This document shows, piece by piece, positions 22,317 through 34,511 of a stretch of 64,000 nt of DNA (position 1 is the stretch's first letter; each line of letters starts with the position of its first letter). The notes under the pieces were generated by a model. It was not told where the DNA came from. It searched no databases and saw only the letters and a list, made by a program, of their open reading frames with translations. Source of the stretch: Rhizomys pruinosus (taxonomy: Eukaryota > Chordata > Mammalia > Rodentia > Spalacidae); NCBI GenBank assembly GCA_009823505.1, contig VZQC01005746.1, forward strand, positions 272,197 to 336,196, given 5' to 3'. The position numbers and the translations under genes are program-made.

Positions 22317-22645
22317 TCAAGGGTAAGTGCAGAAGGCACATATTTCTTTCACTCCAAACTGAGAAGCTATTGATGACATTAGGCTAGGAAGAATCAATTT
22401 CTCTAGGGATGTGACTCCCTCCCCCCTGCCCGTGTAGGTTGGCCACAGGACACTGAATGATCCCATACCCCTGTACAGTAATAATTTGATTAAGTGTGTT
22501 GTAAAATTAGAAAAGAAAAGTAAATAAAAAGTGGACCTGGCAGAAGTGTGTGGAGAGATCTGGAAGGAGCACCAGGGAGGATTGGGGATTAATATAAACA
22601 AATTACACCACATATATCTGTAATCCCCCAATTAAATCCATATTA
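22317..22645 (+). mobile_element. Old L1 (Lx-like) 3' end, sense
   Basis: 3' UTR-like blocks (aactgagaagctattgatga, gaagaatcaatttctctaggg, gtaggttggccacaggacac, tctggaaggagcaccaggga) ending in an A-rich terminus near 22645. Confidence 0.65.
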
Positions 22646-23358
22646 AGTTAAAATGTTGTTTTCATTCTTGAAACAATTTCTATTAGCTTTCTCACATCTT
22701 AAAAACTTCTTCCCGTGACTCATAATTCTCATATACCAAAAGACACAATCAAATTAGCTCTGAAAATATTCCTAGTCTTCAATTAACCTTGTAGGAAAGC
22801 AGTAAACTCTAGGCTGCCTTGCGTCAATGAACATTTTTTTTTAATCTGGATGAGGCAAGGTTTTCTAAATATGTTCTATTATTTTCTAAGCATTTTTCAT
22901 ATAAAATGTTTTAATATCCACAAGCAACATAGATATAGTTCTCCAAATTCTAAAGGCACTAATTCTTTCATTAGGTGTGACAGCCTCATACAAACTTGAA
23001 TATATTTTTATAAAGTGACTGTTTTTCTCCGATGAATGAATTATTTGGGAACAAAGATCACTTCTTTCTTCATCAAGGTTTGTTAGTTTTGTCTACTTTC
23101 TGAAATATATTTGTAGCACAACTTTATCATTCACACAAGAACTGACACATAACCTTGTAAAAGCATTGTAGACTTCTTCCCAAATTTGTATGTTCTCTGA
23201 CATCTTTTGGACATATCCTCATTAAAGTTCCACTCACTTTTCTCTCCTAATTTATTCCTGTTTATAGACAATGTCTCCTTTAACTCGTTTCTTTCTGCAG
23301 GGATCTCACCTCTCCAAGAGCTTTAATTATTTTGAATCATTTCCTGAGAAGAAATTTA

Positions 23359-23513
23359 ACATTCTTCTAGTGTGAACCAATACCATTGAAATAATTACAG
23401 CTACAAACACCAGAGAGGGTCGAGCTGAACTACATATTTATTTATTTCCTAGGCCTTAAACATTATTATTTTGACAGTAACCTAGATATTGTTAATTTTG
23501 AACATATAGATCA
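23359..23513 (+). repeat. Dispersed duplication, copy 1
   Basis: Matches 24366-24530 in the same orientation: gtgaaccaataccattgaaa, gagctgaactacatatttat, agatattgttaattttgaac, atatagatca. The two copies have small indels. Confidence 0.9.
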
Positions 23514-23641
23514 ATAAAATTACATATCTACCCATTAAATTATATATATATATATATATATATACACTCTTCCTTAATACATTTCCAAATATTTTAAAAG
23601 AACGTAAAATGTAACCAATGACATAAACTCAGAAATCTGTT

Positions 23642-23723
23642 GCATGGCTATAATTTTCGTATGTTCAAGTGCTATATGCTGTGCATGGTTATAATTTTCA
23701 TATGTTCAAGTGCTATATGCTGT
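23642..23723. repeat. 41-bp tandem duplication
   Basis: Units 23642-23682 and 23683-23723, both gcatgg(c/t)tataattttc followed by atgttcaagtgctatatgct. Two base differences. Confidence 0.9.
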
Positions 23724-24365
23724 TTCTATTTTAAGTTATCATGGACCCCCACTGTGATTTTTTACCTTCTTTATTTCTTCACAAAGAAATGTTTGGTCAG
23801 CCTATTTGTATTTTTAACTAGGTATTTCTAAAATTCCTTCTGGGGGTAGAACATAAATAAAATCCCTCCCTCCTCCCATGGCCTCAAGAACAAACTGATA
23901 TACTATTCCGACAAACCAACTCTGAGCTTATTGGGTTTGCTTACAGAGCAATGAGTGAGGGTTTAATTACAAAAGTGTGCCCTCTCTGTAAAGCCATACC
24001 AGAATGTCTTTACCAAAGCATGGATGATGACTTACCTATAGCTTAGCTGCATAAAATAGTAAGAGACCCTTAGTCTTTCCCACCCTGTAATCACTAGTCC
24101 TTCCCCAGACCACAGACGATTTGGATAGAATTGTGTTTCAGGGGTTATGTGTGGCTTAATATTCAGAAGAGTTTCCAGTGACTTCCTCTGCCCCTCCTCT
24201 TACGTTTGTGGGGTGGGGGGGTCTCTGAGCAGTCAACAAGGCAAACTATAAGGATCTTTGGCCAGAACTGAGCTCAGGATGATGGCATCTGTCTGATTAG
24301 AAGACAGCCCTGTATACTGGGCTATGAATATCTGTCTGTCCTGTTACTGACCTCAGTGAATAGTA

Positions 24366-24530
24366 ACATTCTTTTACTGTGAACCAATACCATTGAAATC
24401 ATTACAGGTACAAATACCAAAGGGTTGAGCTGAACTACATATTTATGTATATTAAATTAACATATTTCATAAGCCTTAAGCATTATTTTGACAAGAACCT
24501 AGATATTGTTAATTTTGAACATATAGATCA
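24366..24530 (+). repeat. Dispersed duplication, copy 2
   Basis: Second copy of the 23359-23513 segment, about 1 kb away. It ends at a B1 insertion point (24533). It has a short extra stretch (attaaattaacatatttc) not in copy 1. Confidence 0.9.
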
Positions 24531-24704
24531 AGCTGGCTATGGTGGCATACATCTCTAATCCCAGCACTCAAGAAACAGAGGCAAGTCAGTATCTGTGAGA
24601 TAGAGGAAAGCCTGGTCTACATAGAGAGTTCTAAGCCATCTTTGGATATAGGGTGACCTTGTCTCAAAAAAATCATAAAAGCAAACAAAAAGATGTAGAT
24701 CAAG
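24524..24704 (+). mobile_element. B1 SINE with target-site duplication
   Basis: Sense B1 at 24533-24695 (ctggctatggtggcatacat, aatcccagcactcaagaaac) with an A-rich tail, flanked by tagatcaag at 24524-24532 and 24696-24704. Confidence 0.88.
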
Positions 24705-24728
24705 TCTGGTGGCATGTAGCTCAATATT

Positions 24729-24875
24729 CCAGAGTAGCAGGTGCCAGGTGATCCTACTGAGAGGTCAACCTAGGTGACCAGAGTAGCAGTTGCCAGGTGA
24801 TCCTAATGAGAGGTCAACCTAGTTGACCAGAGTAGCAGTTTCCAGGTGATCCTACCCAGAAGTCAAACTAGGTGA
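24729..24875. repeat. Three 49-bp tandem units
   Basis: Units 24729-24777, 24778-24826 and 24827-24875. Each starts ccagagtagcag and contains ccaggtgatccta and agtga/aggtga at the end. Unit three is the most diverged. Confidence 0.92.
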
Positions 24876-25202
24876 CCAGGCTATAAACCAGATGTGTCCT
24901 GCCATCAAAGTGGATCTAACTTTCCTGAAGAACAGACTTAGTAACTTTAAAGCAACTAATGCACAAAGGTTGGAATACCAATGTATCAATTTACATTGAG
25001 AATTATGTTTCAAAGTCTGAGATAGACTCCAAGAGTGCATTCCCTCTTGTAGAGAAAATAGATGGAAGATAAAAATTTAATAGGCAGGTTGCTTAGTGAG
25101 CCAACATCCAAAATAGAAGGATTAATTTTAATTTTAATGCTTAATGCCACCAGTCAAATTGTCTCTGCAGTTTATCTGTACAATATATTTTCTTGCCACA
25201 AG

Positions 25203-25389
25203 CCCAACATGTGTTTTTTTTTTTTTTTTTTTGTCTTTTTGAGACAGGGTCTCCCTGTAGCTCCAGCTGTCCTGGAACTCACTCTGTAGACCAGGCTGGC
25301 CTTGAACTCACAAAGATCCGCCTGCCTCTGCCTCCCAAGTGCTAGGATTAAAGGCGTGCGCCACCACGCCCAGCCCCAACATGTGTTTT
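25203..25389 (-). mobile_element. B1 SINE, young, with 15-bp target-site duplication
   Basis: Antisense B1 at 25218-25374 (gagacagggtctccctgtag, gattaaaggcgtgcgccacc), close to consensus. Exact cccaacatgtgtttt at 25203-25217 and 25375-25389. Confidence 0.96.
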
Positions 25390-26809
25390 ATTCTGTATGA
25401 TAATTAGCTGGGAGCTTTATAGTATTCCAATTTCCTTTTTTTCTGTATTTCCAGGGGATCCTGAAACATATACTTTTTTATGTATTTATTTTAAAGTTAG
25501 TATTCATCTGCTTCTTTTTCATCAATGCCTTCCTTGTGTGGAAATTTGTTTAAGTACTTTTTATTGCTTTGATTACATATTTTACATATTTAATTTTTAA
25601 ATTCTAAATTAATAATATACCTTGACTTATTTTCAAATTACTAAGTTCTCCTTGATTTTCAAGCATTGTTTGAAGAATTTAAATTCTGTGTTTTCATCTC
25701 CCTTTAACCTTAGATGAGTTTCAATTAATGCAACATCAGAAACTATCCTGAATATCATATCATATAAATTTCAGTACCTGCATGATATCTGCCTAGGTTT
25801 TAGTCAATTTATTCAGGTAAAGGTAATCATAGGTCAGTGACATTGCTCTGGGGTTACAGGGAAAAGGCCATGCCATCAAATCTAACCACTTGAGTTCATC
25901 TTCTAGGATCATCATTGTAGAAGGAAAGAACCAACTCCCAGAAGTTGTTATCTAAAATCAAGAAGAGTATGCATGTATGCATCCAATAAATAAAATTAAT
26001 AAAATATCAAAGTAACCATAATCAAATGAATCCCTAAAAGGATTACTTTTCTATATTTCCTTAGCATGCTCCTTTATTCTAGATAAAAGGGATACAAGAT
26101 TCTCAACTGCTACAATGTTTGTGTCATTACATTGTTTACTTTATAAAATTTTATAAGTGTCATTTTATGAATCTTAAGGATCCCTTCTGTCTCTGAAGGT
26201 CTTAAATTTTCTTTTATGTGACTATTTCCCCCAATATCATCATTCCACAACCAATATCCAAACTGGAATTTTTTTGAATCATCCCAGTCTCTTTACTCTC
26301 AAGTTCTATAAGACAGAGGAATAAGTCAAGCAGAGATATGTTTCTTTCTTGTTCACTTGTGAATTTTTTAGCCTTCATTCCATTCTTCATCAACTTTTGC
26401 TTAGTTCCTATTCTATTATCTCTTCTTGTGGAGGAGGCATGAAGGAATAGTTAATAACCCTAGATAGAGAAACAACGACCAACCAAAGAAAGAGCTTCCA
26501 CCAAGCCAAGTCTAGCTTCATGAAGCAATGAGTTTAGTTCTGAGTGTGCATGAGGAGATGCCCGCAGGAGCATAGGCAGCACAGGATGGATATACTACAT
26601 CAGCAGCACTTAGTGCTTATGTCTTCTTGGGGAGTGACAGATCCACATGGCATCCTCTCTTCTCTAACAAATGTTAATTGATCATATATTCTGTAGTGGG
26701 TGACTCCTGAACATTCCACCTCATGGGCTTAGTCTCGCATGTGCCTCATGCAGGTAATCACAGGTGCAGAGAGTACGATAAAGCAATAGCCATACCACAA
26801 AGAGAACAG
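25390..26809. other. Unassigned AT-rich DNA
   Basis: No gene recognised. The part from about 26420 may be old L1-derived but is too diverged to assign. Confidence 0.45.
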
Positions 26810-27010
26810 CATTGCATCACACTCCACCTCTTCCTCCAGCTTTTACCTTCTCTCTGCTTCCTCTTCTGCAATGTTCCCTGACCCTTGGAGAGGTTGATCT
26901 AGATGTGCTATTTAGGGTTGAAAGGTCACATTCTCTCTTTCTGAGCACCCTGATCAGCTGCAAGACCCTTCAGTAATTGTCATACATAGTAAAACTACAG
27001 ATGTAGTTCT
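26810..27010 (-). mobile_element. Old L1 (Lx-like) 3' UTR fragment, antisense
   Basis: cctcttctgcaatgttccct, gacccttggagagg and gctatttagggttgaaaggt resemble rodent L1 3' UTR in antisense. Boundaries are approximate. Confidence 0.5.
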
Positions 27011-27600
27011 CTTTCTAGGGCCTTTGTCCATAGCCTGAATATGACCCTATCCCATATGTCCGCTTTCACACGGTAGACCCTATTCATCAAGGAGTCATGT
27101 CATTCCATGACACATAAAGGAAGATAGCCATTTTGAGATTCTTGACCTGTTCACTCCACCTTCTAATGGAGCAGCCTTGTTTATATGCCTTTTTACTCAT
27201 AGAAGGTCAAAGCTATTGCTATTACAGCCAGAAGGTTTTTACAAGGCTCCATAACCACACGGGAACAGGTTGTCAAATATGGATTTACTGATGTTCCGCT
27301 CTCTGACAGCTTAGCAAGATCTGTGTGTCTCACCATCTGCAGTAGGCACAGCACAACTGCTCCTGAAAAATTCATTATTGATTCTGTCATGTCTCATGTT
27401 TGGACACCAATTGTTGAATTAATTGTTTCAGAAAATATGAATAAATGTTTACGTAACATAGAAATGGCAACAAAGACAGACCAAGGAAACCATTCTGCCC
27501 AAATCTAGCTTAGGGAGCCAATTAATTTAACTGGCATTATTTATAGGAACATGAACCATCGTAGAAAATCCCATACAGCTATTGATAAAAACTTAAATAT
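27011..27600. other. Unassigned DNA
   Basis: Two overlapping opposite short frames (27193-27390 minus, 27323-27508 plus) have no recognisable features. Confidence 0.4.
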
Positions 27601-27815
27601 GGAGAGATGGCTCAGCGGTTAAGAGCACCGACTGCTCTTCCAGAGGACCCGGGTTCAATTCCCAGCACTCACATGATGGCTAAGAACCATCTTTAACTCC
27701 AGTTCCACAGGAATTCAACACCCTCTTCTGACCTCTGCAACATTGCAGGACATGGGTACACAAACCTACATGTAGACAGTACATTCATACACAAAAAATA
27801 GTAAATTAATTTTAA
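27601..27815 (+). mobile_element. B2 SINE
   Basis: Sense B2 (gagagatggctcagcggtta, gaggacccgggttcaattcc, actccagttccacaggaatt), A-rich tail. Lacks the 17-bp duplication. Confidence 0.93.
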
Positions 27816-28199
27816 AAATTAAACATACCTCCAGAAGGGATTGTGTCTTTTGACCTCTTCTACTTCCCTCACAGAAGCCATTGATTGCCTACATACCTTT
27901 GCAAGAGAGACCCCTCTCCCCCACCATGAAATGTACTGCAGCTGTTATGTGAGTAATCACAGACACTGAGAGTTCAAGAAGACAGTTACCATGTCAATCT
28001 CCGAGAACAGTATTCCACAGGTCTAAGCATGATGTTCCATACCACATGAAGACAGGAACTTCCTATTTTCTGGGATTCTGTAGCTAGAATCTGTAGGTAA
28101 GTTACCCTTCCACCATAATGTCCTATCTATCTACCTCTACCTTAAATTGGGCATTGACACAGGTTTAACTTGACTGATGGCTTCATGTTGGCAACTGTC
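27816..28199. other. Unassigned DNA
   Basis: No recognisable feature. Confidence 0.45.
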
Positions 28200-28630
28200 T
28201 TGGATTCATTTTGATACTTTAACAAAATACCCAAGACTTAGTGTATTAGATTTCATTATTATAACAGGACACTGAAGACAAATAACTTAAAGAAGCATGA
28301 ACTTTCTTCCCTCATAATTCCAGAGCTTTGAATATGTGGTCAGCTAGCTCCAATTCTTTTGTGTTCCTGTAAAACAGAAACATCACGAAACAATGTCAGC
28401 ACATATAAATAGTGTTCAGCTCAAGGTAGTCAGGAAAAAGAGAACAGGGGACCCATAAACACTTTTAGACACAATGTCAGTTTCTTCTAATAAGGTTATT
28501 CCTCCAAATACTCTATAAATCTATGAATTAATTGAATTGATTTATTGGTGAATTGGTTTCTTAATTGTCCAGTCATCTCTCAGGAATACCATAGGCCACC
28601 ATTTGAAGACCCAGTCTTAAAAACATGAGT
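28200..28630 (-). mobile_element. Possible MaLR LTR remnant, antisense
   Basis: gatactttaacaaaatacccaag, ccctcataattccagagc and aataaggttattcctccaaat resemble antisense MaLR LTR blocks. Strongly diverged, so low confidence. Confidence 0.4.
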
Positions 28631-28859
28631 CTTTCCTATCATTGTACATCATAATTAATAATTCATAAATGAGAAATTTGATATCTCACGGTCTAGAACT
28701 TTGAAAATCCAAAAAACAAAATTGAAGAACTGACAGTTTTCATATCTGATAAATGCCCATTGCTTGTGGGAAGCTCTAAATGTGCTTCCTTATGGAAGAG
28801 ACAGAAGAACAGAAAGTAGATGAATGTGTGGAAGAAGAGTAGATGAGATCAAACCCAAT

Positions 28860-29257
28860 TGTTCTAGCTTGTCTTCCATTGCTGTGACAAAACACTCTGA
28901 CTGACACCAACTTGGGGAGGAAAGAGTTTATTCAGCTTACATCTCCTGGGTCACAGTTCATCACTTAGGGAGCCCAAGGCAAGAACACAGGGCAGGAACC
29001 TGGAGGCAGGAGCTGAAGAACAGGCCATGGAGGAGTGCTGTTCACTGGCTTGCACCCCTGGCTTATGCCCAGCCTGCCTTCTTATACGGTACACAACAAC
29101 CTGCTCAAGATGGCACCACCCATAGTGGGCTGGGCCCTCCTACATTGCTCGACAATCAAGACTATACAGATGTGGCCACAATCCAATGGAGCCAATTCCC
29201 CAATTGAGGTTCCCTCAACCCAGGTGTGTCAAATTGACACTAAAGCTATCCAGCACA
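28860..29257 (-). repeat. MaLR 3' LTR
   Basis: Left-hand terminal repeat, 398 bp, tgttctagc to ccagcaca on the plus strand. It is the 3' LTR in element orientation and aligns along its length with 30426-30833. Confidence 0.88.
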
Positions 29258-30425
29258 ATTGACCCCTTGTCAACTTGACACACAAAACACATCACTATTA
29301 AACCACCACCTTTCCAGTTTTTATCCCCAAAATATGATGTTAATATTAATCACAACCTAAGACAGTACAACCTTAAAAGCCCCACAGTCCTTAAAATGTC
29401 CAAACACTTAAAAGTTCACACTCTGTTAAAAGTCTCTTAACTGTGGGCTGCTGTAATATCCAAAGGAAGTACTGTCTTATTTAAAGGGAAGAATCAGGCA
29501 CACTCACACAAAACCTAAGTCCAGCAAAGTAGCTCAAGGCTGGACACCTGGGATTTACTCACGATCTTCTGGGCTCCAAAGGGTTTCAGCAACTCCCCCT
29601 CTCTGACTCTGCCATCCGTGGCACGCACAGCTCACCTCACAGGCCCAGGCCAGCTCCATTTCATACCTGCTGCTGCTCTTGGTGGTCATCCCATGGTCCT
29701 GGCACCTCCAAAAAGCTGGGGTCGCCACTGAAACTGAGGCAGCACCTTCACCAATGGTCTCTTCTGACCTCTCCTGGTGCAAAGCCTCAGCTTCTCTCCA
29801 TGACCCCTGCAATCCTGGGGTCTTCACTACAACCGACGTGCACGTCCACCAATGGTCTTTCCTCACCTCTCACAGTGCCAAGCCTCAGCTGCTCTCTGTG
29901 ACCCCCTCAAATTTCAACACCAGAACCATATAGAAGACTCTTACACACTACCAAGTCCTGCTTCTGGCTTGAGATGGAGGCTCAGGCCCCTTCTGGAACA
30001 TAGCTTCTGTGTGCTGACCCTGAAAAAATTCTTCCCAGAAGATTTCACCACAGTGATGCTGTTATCTTGTTACTTACAGCTGATTTTTCAGCCCCAGGTA
30101 ACCAGCATCAATTGTCCCAGTAAAGCAAAGATTTCACTCAGGCTCTGGTCTCTTGCTACTTACAGCTGATTCTTCAGCCCCAGCTGACCAGAACCCACAT
30201 ATTAAACAGTCCTGATGATCTCTGCTTCCCTTTAAAACTAGAAACTTCACAAGCCAGCCTCCATCATCTACAACTCTTTCAGCAAAACGGTTCCAAGTTC
30301 CACAACAACGATCTTTAGGCATTCAATGATCTTCCCAGCCCAAAGTTCCAAACGCTTCCACAATCCTTCTCCAAAACACCAAGGTCAGGTCTGTCACAGC
30401 AATACCCACTCTCAGTACCAATTTC

Positions 30426-30833
30426 TGTTCTATTTTGTCTTCCCTTGCTGTGACAAAACACTCTGACCGACACCAACTTGGGGAGGAAAGGGTTTATTCA
30501 GCTTACATCTTCTGGGTCACAGTTCATCACTTAGGGAGCCCTAAGGCAGGAACATAGGGCAGGAACCTGGAGGCAGGAGCTGAAGCACAGGCCATGGAGG
30601 AAAGCTGTTTACTGGTTTGCTCCCCTGGCCCATGCCCAGCCTGCCCTCTTATACAATACACAACAACCTGCCCAGGGTGGCACCACCTATAGTGGGCTGG
30701 GCCCTCCCACATTGCTCAACAATCAAGACAATACTCCACAGATGTGGACATAGGCCAATCCAATGGAGCCAATTCCCCACTGAGGCTCCCTCAACCCAGG
30801 TGTGTCAAGTTGACACCAAAGCTATCCAGCACA
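30426..30833 (-). repeat. MaLR 5' LTR
   Basis: Right-hand terminal repeat, 408 bp. It is the 5' LTR in element orientation. It differs from the other LTR by substitutions and a few small indels, which indicates age. Confidence 0.88.
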
Positions 30834-30838
30834 CCATT

Positions 30839-31229
30839 CCTACAAACACTTTACAGGAATACGAATTATTTTCACTGGTCCCAGTGTTCAAGATTTAATC
30901 CCGTCTTGAGGGGCCACTTCTAAAGTCTGCTACGTTGATGATTAAGTTCAACGCATGAGTTCGGAATTTGGTGTGGTTTAGGACTTAGATGATCTCAAGG
31001 GAGGCTCTTTTGAGAGGTGGAAGAATTTTAAGCAATCGAGTGGGAAGTCATTCATAAGTGAAGTGTAAGTCCCAACTCCTCAGTCATCACTGCTCCTTAC
31101 TGTCTGGTGAAGATGGGAATAGATTTGTTCTACCACTGTCTCCCACTGTGACATACTACCTCACTCAGGGAAAGAGAACCAAACATCCATAGACTGGACC
31201 TACAGATCTTTGCTTTATAATGAGTCTTT
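30839..31229. other. Unassigned DNA
   Basis: No recognisable gene or repeat. Confidence 0.45.
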
Positions 31230-31800
31230 TATGTAATTGAAAAACATACATTTTTATTGAGTCTTTGAAAATTTTATAAAATGTATTTCGATTGTATTCA
31301 GACCCTCCCCCGAGCAAACTCCGTTCCTTGACTTAATGTTTTCTACTACTTCTCTTCATATTTAATGACTGTGGAGTCAAATCTGTGTTTTCAAAATGTA
31401 CATAGGTATGGCTTATCCCTTGGAATCAGTACCATTGCCCCCACTGTTTTGTTTTTTTTATTAATACTTCAAGAATTTCATAAAACATGTTTTGATTGCA
31501 TGTAGATTACTACCTTAATTCCTTTCTCCAGAGCTTTATATCTTCTATCATTACTGTTATTTTCGTTTTAAAAGGGCATATCCAGTCTAATCTGTATTCA
31601 CCTAATGGCCTTGGGACTAGGTCTATCATTTGGAGTCTGGTCAGCCTATGGGGCATCACAGCAGTAAACAAAACTGACTCTTCCTTTCCTAACATCTGTC
31701 ATCTCCCAATTGCTCCTCATCTAGGGCTGGGCTTCTTGTCCAACTCCTTCATCCCTACTTGGTTTTTATCTGGTTAGGGCTTGAACAGGTCTTGTGAATG
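31230..31800 (-). mobile_element. Two adjacent old L1 (Lx-like) 3' UTR fragments, antisense
   Basis: 31230-31440 (tgtattcagaccctccccc, ttgacttaatgttttct) and 31445-31800 (catgttttgattgcatgtag, gtctggtcagcctatggggc, aactgactcttcc) each look like a separate antisense L1 terminus, each starting with a T-rich stretch. Frames inside are shadows. Confidence 0.6.
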
Positions 31801-33298
31801 TTGTGAATGATAATTTAGGATTCTACTTGGATTCTAGGAAATGTACTCAGGTATTTTACTAAACAGGTATATATTCTTAGACATTGAATAATCACTCTAG
31901 CTAAATATATGAATTTGTGATTCAAGTATATGGGCATATCTAGTCCTAACAATTTTTCATAGGTTATTAAATTAAACACTATGTGTTTGTATGTGTGTGA
32001 GCCTCATTTTCTCAGAGAAAGAGGTTAAAATAAAGAGTGGGTAAATCTCTGGAGACTGATAGCTGGCAATTTATAAAACATAAGTTTGGACTCAGGCAGG
32101 GGTTGTATTTTCAGTCAATAAATATAGAAAATATAATGTAGACTCTCTTGGAATCAGAAAAAAAATATAAGTATTATGTCTTAGAATTATCATTAAATGT
32201 CTGATATAATGAAAGGACTCAAATGGAGATGGCAGCAAGGATGAAACAGGTTTAATCAATTTAAAAGAAGAAATAATAGCATAAATGATAAAAGATATAA
32301 TCCAACAAAGGATTTATGAAGCGAATTTAACCTATAATACATGTTCGCCTTATAGAAAAATCTGTATTACAAAGAAAAGATGCTTAGGAAGATTAATAAT
32401 GACTATTATGTCAGAGAAGTTGGTATCCTGAAAGACCTATTGCCATTTCTTATAACTTTAAAGTCCATCTAAACTTTCACTATTAGATATTAATAAAAAA
32501 ATTTAAAAACATGAGAAGATATTGTTAAGATAGATGACCTTTTAGAAACCATCAGGGTATAGAAAATAAATCAAAAGTTCATTTTCAATGTTTCTTACTG
32601 AAATCCCATACTAATATTTATTGCCAAATAAAACTTAAATATATTTTTCAAAACATAGTGGTACATATTTTAACACATGTGACAGGCTTTCAAATTACCA
32701 TTTTCTCCCTGGCCCAGGGCCTTGGAGAAATTTAAGGCTAAAACTGAAAAGTCATTGCCATCAGAAAGTCACATGGATTAGCAGTTGTATCCCATGTGGC
32801 TTGAGAGTGCATTAGAAAGCTAGCTCTTTTCATCATAATTTATTTTTAAATACCCATCATTAGCCTTAATACTTTTGCATTTCACAGGGGATGAAAATAT
32901 CAGTGAGGGTGCTATTAACAAAACATCAGATTCTTCTAGCCCTTGATGCTGTGCTGTCTGACATAAGAGGAGGGATCCTTAGGTATGATGGAGAGAGACC
33001 AGCTCAGGATCCATCGGATGCCTGTTAGCAAAGCAAGTGTCTGCTATGTCTTTATACGTTCACCCTGCTTCGTTTGATTTAAGTACAGTACATATATATT
33101 GCCTGCCTTCAAATTTTCTGTTTTTCTTTGTCTCAGGCTTGTCTTAACTCTTCGCTTTAACACTTCTTTTTTTTCATATAAAATTTCAAACTGAACACTT
33201 GATCCTCATCAGTTTTCTGACATGCTTCCAATACTTCCTTGATCTGTTTCCTTTTTCCATAATCAGATTAGAAAATGAACTTCTTCTCTCACTGCACA

Positions 33299-33342
<44 letters not shown>

Positions 33343-33674
33343 TTTAGAAGTATAACTTTGAAATCACCCAAATTACTCCCACTAAAAAATATAAAATTTA
33401 GATATAAAATGTAATCAGAGTCAACCTATTGAATAAGCACATTATATGAACTCAGACCTATAGCATTAACATAAAGAACAGAATAGCTCCCATATATTTT
33501 GTTGGTAATGATCTGTCTTTAATTAAAATTATTTAATAGAGCCTATCCATCAAATTACCAATAACTATACCATGCTTACAAGTTATGACCAATTATAATG
33601 TTCTCTCTTTCTCTCCCCAACCCCTTCCCCTTTTTGCATTTTTTGTGTGTTTGGGCTGCTATGCTATTTGTGGT
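31801..33674. other. Unassigned AT-rich DNA with (CA)n
   Basis: No gene. A (CA)n microsatellite lies at about 33299-33337. The rest is AT-rich and featureless by eye. Confidence 0.5.
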
Positions 33675-33900
33675 GTGTGTGTGTGTGTGTGTGTGTGTTT
33701 CCTAGATTACCTATGTGGGTACATGTGGGATCAGAAGTTGATCTCACATTGTTTTAAGTGTTGAGATAAGGTCTCTCTTTGAATATGGAGTTTGCCATTT
33801 CTGCTAAGCTTGCTGACCAATGGACTCTGAGGACACATTTGCGCCCCCTTCCCAACCCTGGGATGCCAGAAGCCCCTGGCTTTTATGTGTGTGTTGTGGC
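33675..33900 (-). mobile_element. B4/RSINE-like SINE
   Basis: (GT)n at 33676-33699 is followed by an antisense body (gatcagaagttgatctcaca, gttgagataaggtctctctt, gaccaatggactctgag, ccctgggatgccagaag). The order fits B4-type elements, diverged. Confidence 0.6.
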
Positions 33901-34288
33901 TCCACTGTCAAGATGGCACACAACACTGTTGTTGGGGGCGATCTGTCCAAATTTCTAACCCACAATATCCATACACATAATAAAATGGTTGTTTAAACAC
34001 TAAATGCCAAGTGATTTGTCACAGAGTAACAGACAACCAGAACAGCCTGAGACAATTGCTGCTACATTGCTGCTGTGGTAGGCTATTCTTACAGCTCAGT
34101 CTCAGAGAGATGTCATCTACAAAGTTCTGCAACTATTGGAAATAAAATGTAGACTTTGTTTCAGTGTCTCCAAGGCCAATGTAGAGGAGAAAGACAATGC
34201 ACTCTCAAACTATAACACTTCCACTCAGATTCTCACATACCGACACTGTGCCATGTGACACTTTTCTCTGTAAGAATACTTACTTTGA

Positions 34289-34336
<48 letters not shown>

Positions 34337-34452
34337 CTCCTAAGAATACCAAGGACATTGATAATGATCTGTACTTTTGATTATGTTCCTGGTTTATTAT
34401 CCTCATTACTAAAATAATGGACCATAATTTGCACAATGTTTATGATATTTAT
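33901..34452. other. Unassigned DNA with (GA)n
   Basis: A (GA)n microsatellite lies at about 34289-34334. Otherwise nothing recognisable up to the L1 5' boundary. Confidence 0.5.
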
Positions 34453-34511
34453 AGGAAAAGAAACTAATAAAAATATGAACATAGGAATAGAATCAGAGAC
34501 TAAAAGTCCAA

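Larger units (their letters stand above)
22646..24365. other. Unassigned AT-rich DNA with small duplications
   Basis: It contains copy one of a 155-bp duplication (23359-23513), a (TA)n at about 23544-23566 and a 41-bp tandem duplication (23642-23723). No gene. Confidence 0.5.
28855..30838 (-). mobile_element. MaLR (MT-type) retroelement with two LTRs, non-coding
   Basis: Two direct terminal repeats (28860-29257 and 30426-30833) flank a 1168-bp interior. On the minus strand each LTR begins TGTGCTGGATAG and ends in AACA. It contains a TATA-like tataagag and ctgaataaacccttt. Just inside the upstream LTR, the minus strand reads ttggtactgagagtggg, the primer-binding region typical of MaLRs. The interior has no long ORF, as expected for this non-autonomous class that depended on ERVL enzymes. 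Candidate target duplication ccaat/ccatt (one mismatch). Sense-strand short frames inside are not genes. Confidence 0.88.

Noticed and set aside
15094..24875. CRISPR-like repeat-spacer arrays
   Set aside because: The tandem repeats here (GATA, 54-bp, 49-bp, 67-bp) have no unique spacers, and the genome is clearly mammalian.
29555..30322. Overlapping 61-105-codon frames on both strands
   Set aside because: They lie in the non-coding interior of a MaLR element.
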